From Adineta ricciae (Eukaryota; Rotifera; Eurotatoria; Adinetida; Adinetidae), in contig CAJNOJ010000007.1 of the NCBI GenBank assembly GCA_905250025.1, positions 682,001 through 746,000 of the forward strand: a stretch of DNA of 64,000 nucleotides, written 5' to 3'. The notes below the pieces were generated by a model. The model ran no database searches. It was given only the letters and a program-made list of their open reading frames with translations, and had not been told where the DNA came from. Shown here one piece after another: positions 1 through 10,490 of this stretch (the stretch's first letter is position 1; every line of letters starts with the position of its first letter). Both the position numbers and the translations under genes were made by a program.

Positions 1-1
1 T

Positions 2-2700
2 GCAGCTGCTACAACCACCAGAGAAAGCCTTGCTATTCAATCTACTATCATTCAGATCCGGGATGTAACCACGCAAAATGATGCTACATCACTCCACCAA
101 GAATCATCCTCGATCGATTCAACCGTTGTCATGGTGCAAACGACAACTGAACGCTCTGCTACTTCACATTCAACAGACTCCAAAGACCCTATGCTGAGAA
201 CTACAGATATTAGGAGTACAAGTGCAGTCACAACTAATTTAGAATCTACCGATTTATTCATCACAACTCGAACTGATATTGGTACATCTAGTGAAACTGG
301 TTCAGCCACACCATTCACGACACAAGAACGCATGGCTGTTGAACCATCTACCGCGCATGTTGATGATACAACACTAGTGAACCACGCTTCATCCCACCAC
401 GAGAAACTATTTTCCGATGATTCTACTGTTGTACCGGTGAAGTCGACGGCGCACCCTTCTACCACTTCAACTGCTAATGACAATGAAGATACTGCAGTAA
501 CAGCAAACTTCCGGCCTACCGACGTGCCGAATATGTCAAGTTCGACTCAAACGTCTACTGTAACTCGAACTGGCAGTGAAGCTGCTTCAGCCACATCATC
601 AACAACAGCGGAACAGATCCCAGTTCGATCATCTACCGCTCATATTGACGATACAACAGCCATTAACCACGCTTCATCACACGACGACAAGCTATTTTCC
701 ACTGATTATAGTGATCTCCCGGTAAAATCGACACCGCACTCTGCTTCTACTTTAGCTCCTGACCACAATGATGATGCTGCAGTGACATCTGACTCCAAGT
801 CTACAGATCTGCCGGATAGGTTAAGTTCAGCTCAGAAGTCTACTGTAACCCAAAGTACCACTGAAGCTGTTTCAGCCACATCGTCGACGACGAAAGAACC
901 CATCGCTATTCTATCATCTACCGCTCATATCGACGATACAACACCAGTGAACGACGCTTCATCAAACCACCAGAAATTGTCTTACACTGATTCTACTGTT
1001 CTCCCGGTAAAATCGACGACGGACTCTTCTTCTACTCCAACCATTAATGATAATGAGGATCTTGCAGTAACAACCCACTTCCAGTCTAGCGATCTGCCGA
1101 GTATCTCAAGTTCAACTCAAACGTCTACTGTAACTCGAAGTACCACTGAAGCTACTTCAACCACCAGAGAAAGCTTTGCTATTCAATCTTCTACCATTCA
1201 CATCCAGCCTGAAACCACGCAAAATGATGCTACATCACTCCGCGAAGAATCATCCTCGATCGATTCCACCGTTAACGTAGTGCAAACGACAACTGAACGC
1301 TCTCCTACTTCAAATTCAACTCCCGATATGGATGCTATGGTGATAACTACGGATGTTAGGAGCACAGATGCAGCCACAAGTAAATCTGCCGATTTATCAA
1401 TCACAACTCGAACTGATATTAGAATATCCAGTGAAACTGCTTCAGTCACACCATCGACCACAGAAGAACGCATACCTATTCGATCATCTACCGCTGATAT
1501 TGACGATACAACAGCCATAAGCGACGCTTCATCACACCACGAGAAACTGTTTGCCATTGATTCTACTGTGGTGTCGGTACGATCGACGACGGACTCTTCT
1601 TCTGTTCGAACCGCTAATGATAATGAGAATATTGCAGTAACAGCTGACTTCAAGTCTAGCGATCTGCCGAACACAAGAACTTCGCTTGAGACATCTACTG
1701 TAACTCCAAGTACCACTGAAGCTGCTTCAACCACCAGAGAGAGCTTTTCTATTCAATCTACTACCATTCACATCCAGGATGTAACCACACAAAATGATGC
1801 TACCTCACTCCACGGAGAATCATCCTCGATCGATTCGACCGTTGTCATGGTGCAAACGACAACTCAACGCTCTCTTACTTCATATTTAACAGACGTCAAG
1901 GACGCTATGCTGAGAACTACGGATATTAGGAGTGCAAGTGGAGTCACAACTAATTCAGAATCTACCGATTTATCCATCACAACTCGAACCGATATTGGAA
2001 CATCCAGTGAAACTGTTGCAGCCGTGCCATCCTCGACACAAGAACACATGGCTATTCAATCATCTACTAAGCATGTTGATGATACAACACTAGTGAACCA
2101 GGCTTCATCCCGCGACGAGAGACCATTTTCCACTGATTATACTGTTCTACCGGTGGAGTCGACGACGTACTCTTCTTCTACTTCACCCTCTAATGACAGT
2201 GAGGATACTGCATTAACATCTAACTTCCAGTCTATCGATCTACCGAATACGTCAAGTTCAACTCAAACGTCTACTGTAACTCGAAGTACCACTGAAGCTG
2301 CTTCAGCCACCTCATCAACCACAGAAGAAAGCAGCGCTATTCGATCATCTACCGCTCATATTGACGACACAACAGCCATTAACCAGGCTTCATCACACTA
2401 CGAGAAGTTGTTTTTCACTGATTCTACTGTTGTACCGGTGAAGTCGACGACGGACTCTTCTTCTACTCGAACTGCTAGTGACAATGAGGATATTGCAGTG
2501 ACAGCCCACTTCCAGTCTAGCGATCTGCCGAGCACACCAACTTCAGCTGAGACATCTACTGTAACTCGAACTAGCAATGAAGCTGCTTCAACCACAAGAG
2601 AAAATCTCACTACTGAATCATCTACCATTCACATCCAGGATGTAACCACTGAAAATGATGCTGTATCACTCCACGGAGAATCATCCTCGATCGATTCTAC
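2..2700 (+). repeat. Coding tandem repeat, unit about 285 bp
   Basis: The segment containing gaagctgcttcaaccaccag and the segment tcatcctcgatcgattc recur at about 3/105, 1151/1250, 1721/1820 and 2578/2682. The gaps (about 1148, 570 and 857 bp) are near multiples of 285 bp. Simple units carrying HIDDTT alternate with longer variants carrying HIQDVTTQND, which gives a higher-order pattern. Units are diverged rather than identical. Confidence 0.75.
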
Positions 2701-5164
2701 CACTATTATAGCACCGTCCGCAGCTGAATCCTCAACCAGTTCAGATTCGAATGATTTTTCAATATCACCATCAATATCTGCTGACACTAAGGAGTCTATA
2801 TTTACAACTTCGTCTATAGGCCGATTTCGATCCGTCGGTATATCGGACACAACAAGTTCAACTGAGTCATCTGTTAAAGGTGGACACACTAGTGAAACTA
2901 CTTCAACCATACTGTCTATTGTCGAAGCAGTTACTACTGTCTCACCGCTCACCACTGATTTCGATGTGACAACGCCAAGCTGGAATAATGAAACAAATGT
3001 ATTTTCGACCGGCGGTATAACTATCGCCTTACAGTCGACAAATGGAGGATTAGCAGTGTCAAATTTTACTGATATGTCAACACTTGAGCCAGTTTCTGCC
3101 GAGAATGACAATAATACGTTTGATGAAACGTCAGTCGTGCCTGAAGAACGAAGAGTTTACTTATCATCTGAGTCGGTTTCTGAATCTACGAACTTACCAA
3201 GTGAATTACGTCCCGCTGAATCATCTGTCACAGCTCAACCCAGCAGTGAAGCAGTCACTGAAATCGGTTCAACAAAAATATCTACCACAGAACCAGATAT
3301 TCATATTCGATCGTCCATTTTGCACGTCGATGCAGTTACGTCAAAAGCAAGCTCTGGAACATTCGACACCACAACACTAATAACAGTAGTAGACGATGAA
3401 GCGTCACGTACCGAAAACCTCTTTTCGACCGCTCCTACTGTATCCGAGCTTACCGAAAATAAACACACTGTACTCACAACTGTGACAAGTACATTGGATG
3501 ATGTATTGACCATATCTGATAAATCTGGAGCTGATCTGTCCACTGGATCACGTACTACGGTTCGTACTGGCAGTGCAACAACGCATGAAACTGCTTCAGT
3601 TAGGATGCCCACAACGGAAGAAAATACCAGCATTCAACCGTCTACCACTCACATCAATGCAATAGTGCCAGACGCCAGTAATGAAACATCGGCCACAACA
3701 GTACTCACAACAATAATGCATAATGCGTCATCAGTCTCAACATCGACATTTAACGAAGATTCAGTTGAGAAGCAGTCAACAACCGAACGCTCGACTCTAT
3801 CAGATTCTAGTGAATTCGATACTATTCCATCCACAACGGTGACACACATATTAGACCGTTCGTCGACCGCACACAACACTATTGCAAGCTCATCGTCATT
3901 TCTTTCTCTATCTATCGATCAACTGAATATATTAAGTTCGACTGAATCGTCTACTTTTGAAGTCGAGAAAACAGCATCTCACGCGAATAATGAACCATCT
4001 ACGACTACTATATTGCTTACCACGACAACAGATGATACATCATCCGTGACTGACAGACGGGAACATGATTTATTAACCGTGCACGATACCATTATAACTT
4101 CATCCACATATCATTCTCACTCGACTAAGATGCCAGATACATTCAGTGAAACTGATCCAACAAAACTGTCTACCACTCGTGTCGATACATCATCAGTTCA
4201 AGAAAAAATGTATTCGATCGGCCCTACTAGTATCCTGGCACAATCGACGAGTGAATTTTTGACTGTGTCAGATTCTATCGGTACTTCGCAAATAATGAAA
4301 TCCAACCCAACGTTACTGGCAGATCATTCAACAAGAGAGAGATCCATGTCCACTAACTCTATTATTGATTCAACAAGTACTACTTTGGATAAAGAAGAAT
4401 CAACTTCAACTGTAGGAATATCATCTCATCAATCGAATGCAAATAATTTCCAACACTCAACGACGTATCTTACGCAGCAAGACGTATTCTCGACTATTTC
4501 AGCATCATTCACTCCTATTAACGCAGATTCTGTTACATTATCAGAAGAAACATCTGTCAATCTTGACTTAACCACCGATTTGCATAATAAACAAGCAACA
4601 TTGCCATCAACTCAAAATCACATGTATTCAACAACAGAGAAAATCAGTCCTACAAGTGTTTCGACTGATTCAGATCCATCGTTGGCCGATGCTAAAACAA
4701 GCCTTTCTCTCAATATCAGCCAATCGACCGAAATGGATCATACGACCATGAAAGCCAAGTCATCTACTGCTTCCCAAATCGATGATGAAACAACAACGTC
4801 AAGTAAAATCGAACAAATCTCAACTAGTACTGCAACAACATCATCCCTGTTGGCTGTCTTAACAAGCAATTATCAATTCAATCCAGATTTCACTACCAAA
4901 AATGAGATTAGGTCGATATCATTGACTGATAGTCAACAAACAGGTAAATCTATTTTTGACTTTTCCATATATCAAAATTCCTGTTTTCATTCTTCAGATG
5001 CACCAGCCAAATCTTCGACTGGTTCCACATCTTTCAACTCGATTCAATCGACAACCAATTCATCTAATGGAACTTTGCCTACTCCAACAACACGCACTGA
5101 ACAAACCTCAAGCACGATAGCATCTTCTACTGATATTTTAAATACCACTTTAACCTCACCATAG
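2..5164 (+). CDS. Giant Ser/Thr-rich mucin-like repeat protein, 5' end outside the window
   Basis: The frame is open from base 2 with no start, so the N-terminus lies outside the window; about 1,700 residues are visible up to the TAG at 5162. Composition is dominated by Ser and Thr with many Asp, Glu and Asn, as in O-glycosylated mucin-like surface or extracellular-matrix proteins. Roughly the first 2.7 kb are tandem repeats of about 95 residues; recurring motifs are SSTAHIDDTT, SSSIDSTVV and TSTVTRSTTEA. The rest is non-periodic but of similar composition. A 54-nt GT-AG intron (4944-4997) is likely: read through, it would add the only Cys seen plus several Phe and Tyr. No membrane segment or GPI signal precedes the stop. 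An open stretch after a possible acceptor at about 5247 could encode an acidic Tyr-rich tail, but I found no donor reaching it. The exact function is unknown. Confidence 0.75.
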   Translation, partial: AAATTTRESLAIQSTIIQIRDVTTQNDATSLHQESSSIDSTVVMVQTTTERSATSHSTDSKDPMLRTTDIRSTSAVTTNLESTDLFITTRTDIGTSSETGSATPFTTQERMAVEPSTAHVDDTTLVNHASSHHEKLFSDDSTVVPVKSTAHPSTTSTANDNEDTAVTANFRPTDVPNMSSSTQTSTVTRTGSEAASATSSTTAEQIPVRSSTAHIDDTTAINHASSHDDKLFSTDYSDLPVKSTPHSASTLAPDHNDDAAVTSDSKSTDLPDRLSSAQKSTVTQSTTEAVSATSSTTKEPIAILSSTAHIDDTTPVNDASSNHQKLSYTDSTVLPVKSTTDSSSTPTINDNEDLAVTTHFQSSDLPSISSSTQTSTVTRSTTEATSTTRESFAIQSSTIHIQPETTQNDATSLREESSSIDSTVNVVQTTTERSPTSNSTPDMDAMVITTDVRSTDAATSKSADLSITTRTDIRISSETASVTPSTTEERIPIRSSTADIDDTTAISDASSHHEKLFAIDSTVVSVRSTTDSSSVRTANDNENIAVTADFKSSDLPNTRTSLETSTVTPSTTEAASTTRESFSIQSTTIHIQDVTTQNDATSLHGESSSIDSTVVMVQTTTQRSLTSYLTDVKDAMLRTTDIRSASGVTTNSESTDLSITTRTDIGTSSETVAAVPSSTQEHMAIQSSTKHVDDTTLVNQASSRDERPFSTDYTVLPVESTTYSSSTSPSNDSEDTALTSNFQSIDLPNTSSSTQTSTVTRSTTEAASATSSTTEESSAIRSSTAHIDDTTAINQASSHYEKLFFTDSTVVPVKSTTDSSSTRTASDNEDIAVTAHFQSSDLPSTPTSAETSTVTRTSNEAASTTRENLTTESSTIHIQDVTTENDAVSLHGESSSIDSTTIIAPSAAESSTSSDSNDFSISPSISADTKESIFTTSSIGRFRSVGISDTTSSTESSVKGGHTSETTSTILSIVEAVTTVSPLTTDFDVTTPSWNNETNVFSTGGITIALQSTNGGLAVSNFTDMSTLEPVSAENDNNTFDETSVVPEERRVYLSSESVSESTNLPSELRPAESSVTAQPSSEAVTEIGSTKISTTEPDIHIRSSILHVDAVTSKASSGTFDTTTLITVVDDEASRTENLFSTAPTVSELTENKHTVLTTVTSTLDDVLTISDKSGADLSTGSRTTVRTGSATTHETASVRMPTTEENTSIQPSTTHINAIVPDASNETSATTVLTTIMHNASSVSTSTFNEDSVEKQSTTERSTLSDSSEFDTIPSTTVTHILDRSSTAHNTIASSSSFLSLSIDQLNILSSTESSTFEVEKTASHANNEPSTTTILLTTTTDDTSSVTDRREHDLLTVHDTIITSSTYHSHSTKMPDTFSETDPTKLSTTRVDTSSVQEKMYSIGPTSILAQSTSEFLTVSDSIGTSQIMKSNPTLLADHSTRERSMSTNSIIDSTSTTLDKEESTSTVGISSHQSNANNFQHSTTYLTQQDVFSTISASFTPINADSVTLSEETSVNLDLTTDLHNKQATLPSTQNHMYSTTEKISPTSVSTDSDPSLADAKTSLSLNISQSTEMDHTTMKAKSSTASQIDDETTTSSKIEQISTSTATTSSLLAVLTSNYQFNPDFTTKNEIRSISLTDSQQTGKSIFDFSIYQNSCFHSSDAPAKSSTGSTSFNSIQSTTNSSNGTLPTPTTRTEQTSSTIASSTDILNTTLTSP
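4944..4997 (+). other. Probable 54-nt intron in the mucin-like gene
   Basis: The segment starts GTAAAT and ends TTCTTCAG with a pyrimidine-rich 3' part. Its length is a multiple of three, so it is hidden inside the open frame. Its translation contains Phe, Tyr, Ile, His and Cys, which the flanking Ser/Thr-rich sequence almost lacks. Confidence 0.7.
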
Positions 5165-6136
5165 ATATTCTGCATGTCAAATTTGCTTACATATTTTTCT
5201 TCGAATGACTTTAAACAACGAATACTTTTTATTTTATATATTCTAGCTCCCAGTTAAAGAAGATAATAACAACGAATACTATGACTACTAACACCTCGTT
5301 ATCCTCCTATTGAAAAAAGTCTCAAGTCCGGTGTGTACACGAACTTCATAGACGATAACAAGAAACTCGATGTCGCTTTCTTTCTCTTCAATAAACAATT
5401 GATAATATATCGCTTCTTAGGAAACAATAATATATCTTTCGAACATGCCCCCATTATCTGATATATATATATGAGTCTTTTCTCGCGCTTCATTCAGATC
5501 TATTTGCTAATAAAAACGAATCAATTTCACTTGTGTTTTCATTCACACTTTAGTCACCTGACCATTTTTTCCACTTTACTCTTCATCAATTCGTTGTTGA
5601 TGATGATGATGATGATGAATATGTACAATGGTGTGAACATGCACAAGCGACCATATACATATAAACGTTTAATTGTGCTCGAGGCTTTCAACAATTGACA
5701 ATTGATATGAGACAGAAAAAGTGAAATAAAAAGTTGTGTTTAATTTCGCAGGAAATGAAGTGTTCAATTATCGACACAGTTCTCTAGCGAGAAAAAAAGC
5801 AAATTTCCTAATTCGCAAATAATTATATCAATTCTTTTGTTCAAGACTTTTCTATTGATCAATTAGATTGGCATCGTCACAGGGAAATAGAGACAGAAAA
5901 GTCGATTAAAAGAAAAAAAACCGATAAATATTAAATGATTTGTATGATGACGTCAGTCAATCTTCTTTCCTCTCTCTCTTTTTCATTCAGCTGTGTATGA
6001 AACAATCCCGCAAGCAGCTTTCCTTTGATCATCAGATTTCATTTCGTTTGATTAATTTAACAATCATCATCTTTTCAATATTGATACTTCGATTAAATCC
6101 TACACATGTCTCTAATTACAAGCTCAATTGAATCAT
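5165..6136. other. Intergenic, no gene recognised
   Basis: AT-rich spacer holding the 3' flank of the mucin-like gene. It contains a short ATG/GAT microsatellite near 5598-5620 and a run of TA near 5460. Short open frames here have low-complexity translations and I do not support them as genes. Confidence 0.5.
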
Positions 6137-6481
6137 TCAGATAGTTGTTTTCATTTCGCTTTTGACATCATAATCTGTGAATTCACTTGCTGTACCAATC
6201 GTCTGAATTGTATCCATTTCTTGGACATTATACGATACAACCGGAATATCATACGCTTTTATTTGTCGTTTAATTTCTTTACTTTCATTGTTTATTCGCT
6301 GACGAATAATGAATATATATAATAGAATTAAAATCAAAAGAACAACGACTATGATGATTCCAGTGATAGTTAGCCAAGATTTGAAAAACTTTTTCTTTTC
6401 CGGGAATGTTTTTACTTTACAATATACAGTTGAGAAGAAAATTAAGACTAACAAGAAATGCAAACGAAGCAGATTGTTCAT
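6137..6481 (-). CDS. Small putative single-pass membrane protein
   Basis: I do not recognise this protein. From the ATG at 6481 it encodes about 114 residues. It starts with a hydrophobic stretch resembling a signal peptide (LLRLHFLLVLIFFSTVYC), then a short Lys-rich segment, then a strong membrane span (IIIVVVLLILILLYIFII) followed by Arg/Lys and an acidic tail of about 45 residues. This order fits a small type I membrane protein with a very short outside part. An in-frame ATG 24 codons upstream (6553) exists, but starting there would bury the signal peptide, so I prefer 6481. No family is evident; it could be an orphan gene or a chance open frame. Confidence 0.45.
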   Translation of the reverse strand: MNNLLRLHFLLVLIFFSTVYCKVKTFPEKKKFFKSWLTITGIIIVVVLLILILLYIFIIRQRINNESKEIKRQIKAYDIPVVSYNVQEMDTIQTIGTASEFTDYDVKSEMKTTI

Positions 6482-7171
6482 AATAGAAAAGATGACAAAT
6501 TTGTGTTGTTGCCGAGGTAATTCATCAATTAGAAATATGAAGACAAAAAACAAGGTTTAAATTTTTGATTTAGTATTTTGCCTTTTTTTGCAATCAAAGA
6601 TGCGTATCTATTAATTTTCTTTTATTCTTCAACGTTCGATGAGAAAATTAAACAGCAGTCAAATGTCGTCGTCAGTTAATTCATATATTATTAAATATAG
6701 TCATCATTTCAGACAAATTAGAATGTCGTCAAGCAGTCACCGAAACGAACACATACAGAAGCTTGAAGGGGAGAAAACGCCGAGTATGATTTCTTCACCC
6801 ACCCTCGTTCTCTCTCTCTCTCTCTTTCTCCTGTGCTTCATGTACAATATGCACGCGCGTGAAATGATTATATTGGTTTGTTGATTACAACATACGAACC
6901 ATCCTTCTCTTAATATTCACCAATAGAATAACTCGATGCACTCTATTTTTTCTTCTTCCTCGGTGAAAGAAAAAGAAAGAGAGAGAGGGAGGGAGCGAGA
7001 GAAAGGAAAAGGGAATATAATTATCATCGGACACATCTAGTCATAACTAAAGTTTTTCTCTCTTCCTCAGTGCGCACTTACGATCAAATCATCCACTACA
7101 TTTCATAATTGAATAAAAACACTGACATATTCATATTCATAAATATTAAAACGTAGCAACGAAACTTCTCA
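6482..7171. other. Intergenic, upstream of the homeobox gene
   Basis: AT-rich sequence with CT-rich (about 6810-6830) and GA-rich (about 6965-7010) runs. I see no coding exon. It may hold the promoters of the divergently transcribed small membrane protein and the homeobox gene. Confidence 0.4.
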
Positions 7172-8387
7172 ATGCGTGGTTTCACGATCGCTTGTATACT
7201 CGAAAGTACGAATTCGACTTCGACATCGACACCAATAGCAACAACGAATAAATTAAAACGAAAGAATTCTGATGATAATGAAGAATATCAGCCTAATAAA
7301 CGACAAACAACGGAAGGTAAGAGAAAATACTTCTTTTCTTTTATTAAGATATCGTTTCAATTAGTTTTTCAATACATCTTTATTGAATACATAATAAGAC
7401 TTAATCAATACAATCTAGCTCTATTGTTCGGAAACTAGGAGAAAGAATGTCTTGTCAATTACTTCATTAACGTCGAGATGAAAAGGAAAAGAAGGAGAGA
7501 CAGAGAGAGAGAATGTCATTGATCAACAAAGAAGAGAAAACAAGCTAAATTAATATGAATTTTTTTTTGTCGTTTATTAGTATCTGAAATCTTATCACCG
7601 TCATCCGCTCTGCTTCTGCCAAGTTCATCATCTGACAATAGTAATAATAAATTGTCAATTAACGACGAAGAACGTGATTCCTCTACGGAGCAACACAGTT
7701 GTGACGAACGGCCACGGAAAGTCCGACGAAGTCGAACAACATTCTCTACATACCAGTTACATCAGCTGGAACGTTCATTCGAAAAAACGCAATATCCAGA
7801 TGTCTTTACACGTGAAGAACTTGCGATGAGATTGGATTTAAGTGAAGCGCGTGTACAAGTTTGGTAAGTAAAAGAAAGACAAACTTTTCTGTTCGTTTAT
7901 CAAATGAGTTATTCTATCAAGGTTTCAAAATCGTCGCGCTAAATGGCGTAAACGTGAAAAAGCTCTCGGTCGTGAAAGCCCGAATTTCATGGGTCCACAC
8001 GATTTAGAAGCCTTTCGTCATCAAATGTCAACGTATTTATCCAATGCTTTAACTGGAAATATTCCAGTCCCTAATGAACGTCCGCAATTACCTGTGCCTC
8101 CACCACACTATCTTCCATTTCTCATGGGTCATCTCGACGAAAAAGTCCTAGCCCGTTTACCAACTAATGCGGCAGCAGCAAACATCTCTCCAAATTTCGG
8201 CTTGCTATATCATCATCCTCATCATTCAACACCGCCGCCAAATATTAATATATCATCTGCATCGCCAACATCATCATCGAACTCATCAACATCAGATATT
8301 CCGGAACAATCATCGTCATCACCATATTTAGCAACATTCGATCATCATAGACGTGTGAAGCTAGAACTACAAGATGCTACTGCTTGA
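7172..8387 (+). CDS. ARX-like: Paired-like homeodomain transcription factor, ARX/aristaless type
   Basis: Three exons (7172-7316, 7581-7863, 7922-8387) join in frame to give 297 residues. The homeodomain starts at [19 protein letters not shown] and ends in the recognition helix [19 protein letters not shown], split by an intron at the Trp codon. Gln at homeodomain position 50 and the phrase [15 protein letters not shown] match ARX/aristaless proteins closely. The N-terminus has an octapeptide-like repression motif (FTIACILE; vertebrate ARX has YCIDSILG). The C-terminal half is rich in Pro, Ser and His. I see no C-terminal OAR motif and no poly-Ala tract. It should be a nuclear DNA-binding regulator, in other animals of neural patterning. 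ALX or another paired-like class is a less likely alternative. Confidence 0.88.
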
Positions 8388-8491
8388 AAAAATCTTGTTT
8401 TCTTTTTGTTCTTTTCGTTTCGCTTCTATTTACAGTGCTTGTACAGTTTGATGTGAGTGTGTGTGTGTGTCTTATTTTTTAAATACGAAGA

Positions 8492-8934
8492 AAAAAACTC
8501 CGAAGAGAAAGTAATCATATTAAAGTTTCTATGCTGCAGAAGATTATTTCTTATTAAACATAAATCGGTTTACGATTGGTTGAATCCTGCGAACATGAAA
8601 ATTTCTCCCCTGGGACGAATGAATAGGCCATATAAGAACAAGAAAAAAAACTGTGTACATGTATTCATTGGTTCTTTGTCAATAAAAAGAAAGAGATGAT
8701 TTGATTAAATCCNAAAAAACTCCGAAGAGAAAGTAATCATATTAAAGTTTCTATGCTGCAGAAGATTATTTCTTATTAAACATAAATCGGTTTACGATTG
8801 GTTGAATCCTGCGAACATGAAAATTTCTCCCCTGGGACGAATGAATAGGCCATATAAGAACAAGAAAAAAAACTGTGTACATGTATTCATTGGTTCTTTG
8901 TCAATAAAAAGAAAGAGATGATTTGATTAAATCC
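8492..8934. repeat. Direct 221-bp duplication separated by one N
   Basis: Bases 8492-8712 and 8714-8934 read identically by eye, with one N at 8713 between them. A perfect repeat joined by a placeholder base is most simply two contig ends that overlap but were not merged. Confidence 0.85.
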
Positions 8935-9776
8935 ATTAAAAAATAGATTCGATAATTTTCTTATTCATTTCGATATTTATGATGTTGATGACAATACAGA
9001 GTAAATTAGATGAGAGATAACCGGAAATGTAAGAGAGAAGGTCGAACTTGTAATTTAGACAAAGATGAACGGAAATACATCATCATCAAAAGAAAAGATG
9101 AAGAAAGAAGAAAGTTCACGTCGCTATACTTTAGATTGACATTGTTAGAGTAGAGAACATAGTTTGCATGTTTAACAAGAAAGAGTCTCAAACTAATCGA
9201 ATAATCCGTTCTAATCTGTTGCTATGAAAGACCTAATCGTTTTCCGCTTCATTTCGTTTCTATTGGTATATGAATAAGAAAAACGTAACTATATGTTTAT
9301 ATGACAAGGATTTTGATTCACACCATCATCATCAGTGCCACCACCTGGCGTGTTATTGAATGAATAGAGCTACTCGAGTTAATTGTAGACGACTTGAGCT
9401 CGTTGGAAACATACACATACATACATATATATATATACACTCTTGTTCTTATATACAAGTGGCTCAATATATAATTGTTCTATAGTTGCATATTCTTGTC
9501 TCTTTATCCGTACACACATACGCATACTTAGATCGTTAATACCCATAATTAGATTCGAGGTTGTTTCATGTCATTTGTCTTTATCACATTCTATACAAGA
9601 GAGAAAAAAGGCCTACTTATCGGAATAATAGAAAAAAAAGAGATACGATTGTTGATAGAATGAAGTTACTAACATGCGAAGTCTATTAGAACTAAATAAT
9701 TACAGTATATATGCTTTCTTTATCTTTAATAATATGTTTGGTTATGAATAATTTAGAAGAAAATAACAGCAATGTG

Positions 9777-10219
9777 GACATTGATGATGAGGATAATGTC
9801 GTTGAAATAAGAAGCAATTTGAAGCCTGATTACATCTGATGATGACGACAGTAAAAGCAAGTGCCCGATGCCGATGAATTGCTCATATCCGGCTTGCGTT
9901 TTATTCTTTAATCATCTCCATCTGCATTTTTTGTCATCGTCACCCTCATCAGATGGATGACAATAAAACAAAAAAAAAGAAGAAACTGAATGAACGTNGA
10001 CATTGATGATGAGGATAATGTCGTTGAAATAAGAAGCAATTTGAAGCCTGATTACATCTGATGATGACGACAGTAAAAGCAAGTGCCCGATGCCGATGAA
10101 TTGCTCATATCCGGCTTGCGTTTTATTCTTTAATCATCTCCATCTGCATTTTTTGTCATCGTCACCCTCATCAGATGGATGACAATAAAACAAAAAAAAA
10201 GAAGAAACTGAATGAACGT
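9777..10219. repeat. Second direct 221-bp duplication separated by one N
   Basis: Bases 9777-9997 and 9999-10219 read identically by eye, with an N at 9998. The unit length equals that of the duplication at 8492, although the sequences are unrelated, which points to a fixed assembler overlap length. Confidence 0.85.
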
Positions 10220-10424
10220 CATCATGGGCAATTGCTGATTTCAATTGCAATATCCTGTTGTATGTGCATATCACACGATACTCTTCACATCTCTAATTTT
10301 GTTTCATTTCCGTCCGAAATGTTCGCTTTGCTCATCGAGGTGTAGATCCTCTCGTGTATGTCGCCTCTAATCAAACTATTCTCTTCCGAAGAAAATTTAA
10401 ATTAATATAATATATATGTGTAAG

Positions 10425-10452
10425 TTCTTCTTCTTCTTCTTCTTCTTCTTTT
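10425..10452. repeat. TTC microsatellite
   Basis: Nine consecutive TTC units just beyond the stop codon of the site-2 protease gene, inside its likely 3' UTR (GAA repeats on the transcript strand). Confidence 0.9.
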
Positions 10453-10490
10453 ATACAAAAGAAAACGTACAGGCATGTTGACATAGAAAG

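Larger units (their letters stand above)
8388..10490. other. Intergenic with two assembly duplications
   Basis: About 2.1 kb without a recognisable gene. The first part is the 3' UTR of the homeobox gene, with an AATAAA near 8681 that is repeated in the duplicated copy. Two 221-bp direct duplications, each centred on a single N, occupy 8492-8934 and 9777-10219. A TA repeat lies near 9426 and a TTC microsatellite near 10425. A 31-codon open frame at 9745 is too short to support. Confidence 0.6.

Noticed and set aside
1-2700. CRISPR array
   Set aside because: The regular repeats are coding, long and diverged; there are no short identical repeats with unique spacers.
52-3879. Several minus-strand open frames of 60-180 codons opposite the mucin-like gene
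   Set aside because: They are complements of the Ser/Thr repeat frame: Val/Ser-rich, repeated with the same period, and without own signals.
9745-9840. 31-codon open frame starting MNNLEENNSN
   Set aside because: Too short, partly inside the duplicated assembly segment, and without any neighbouring exon or signal.
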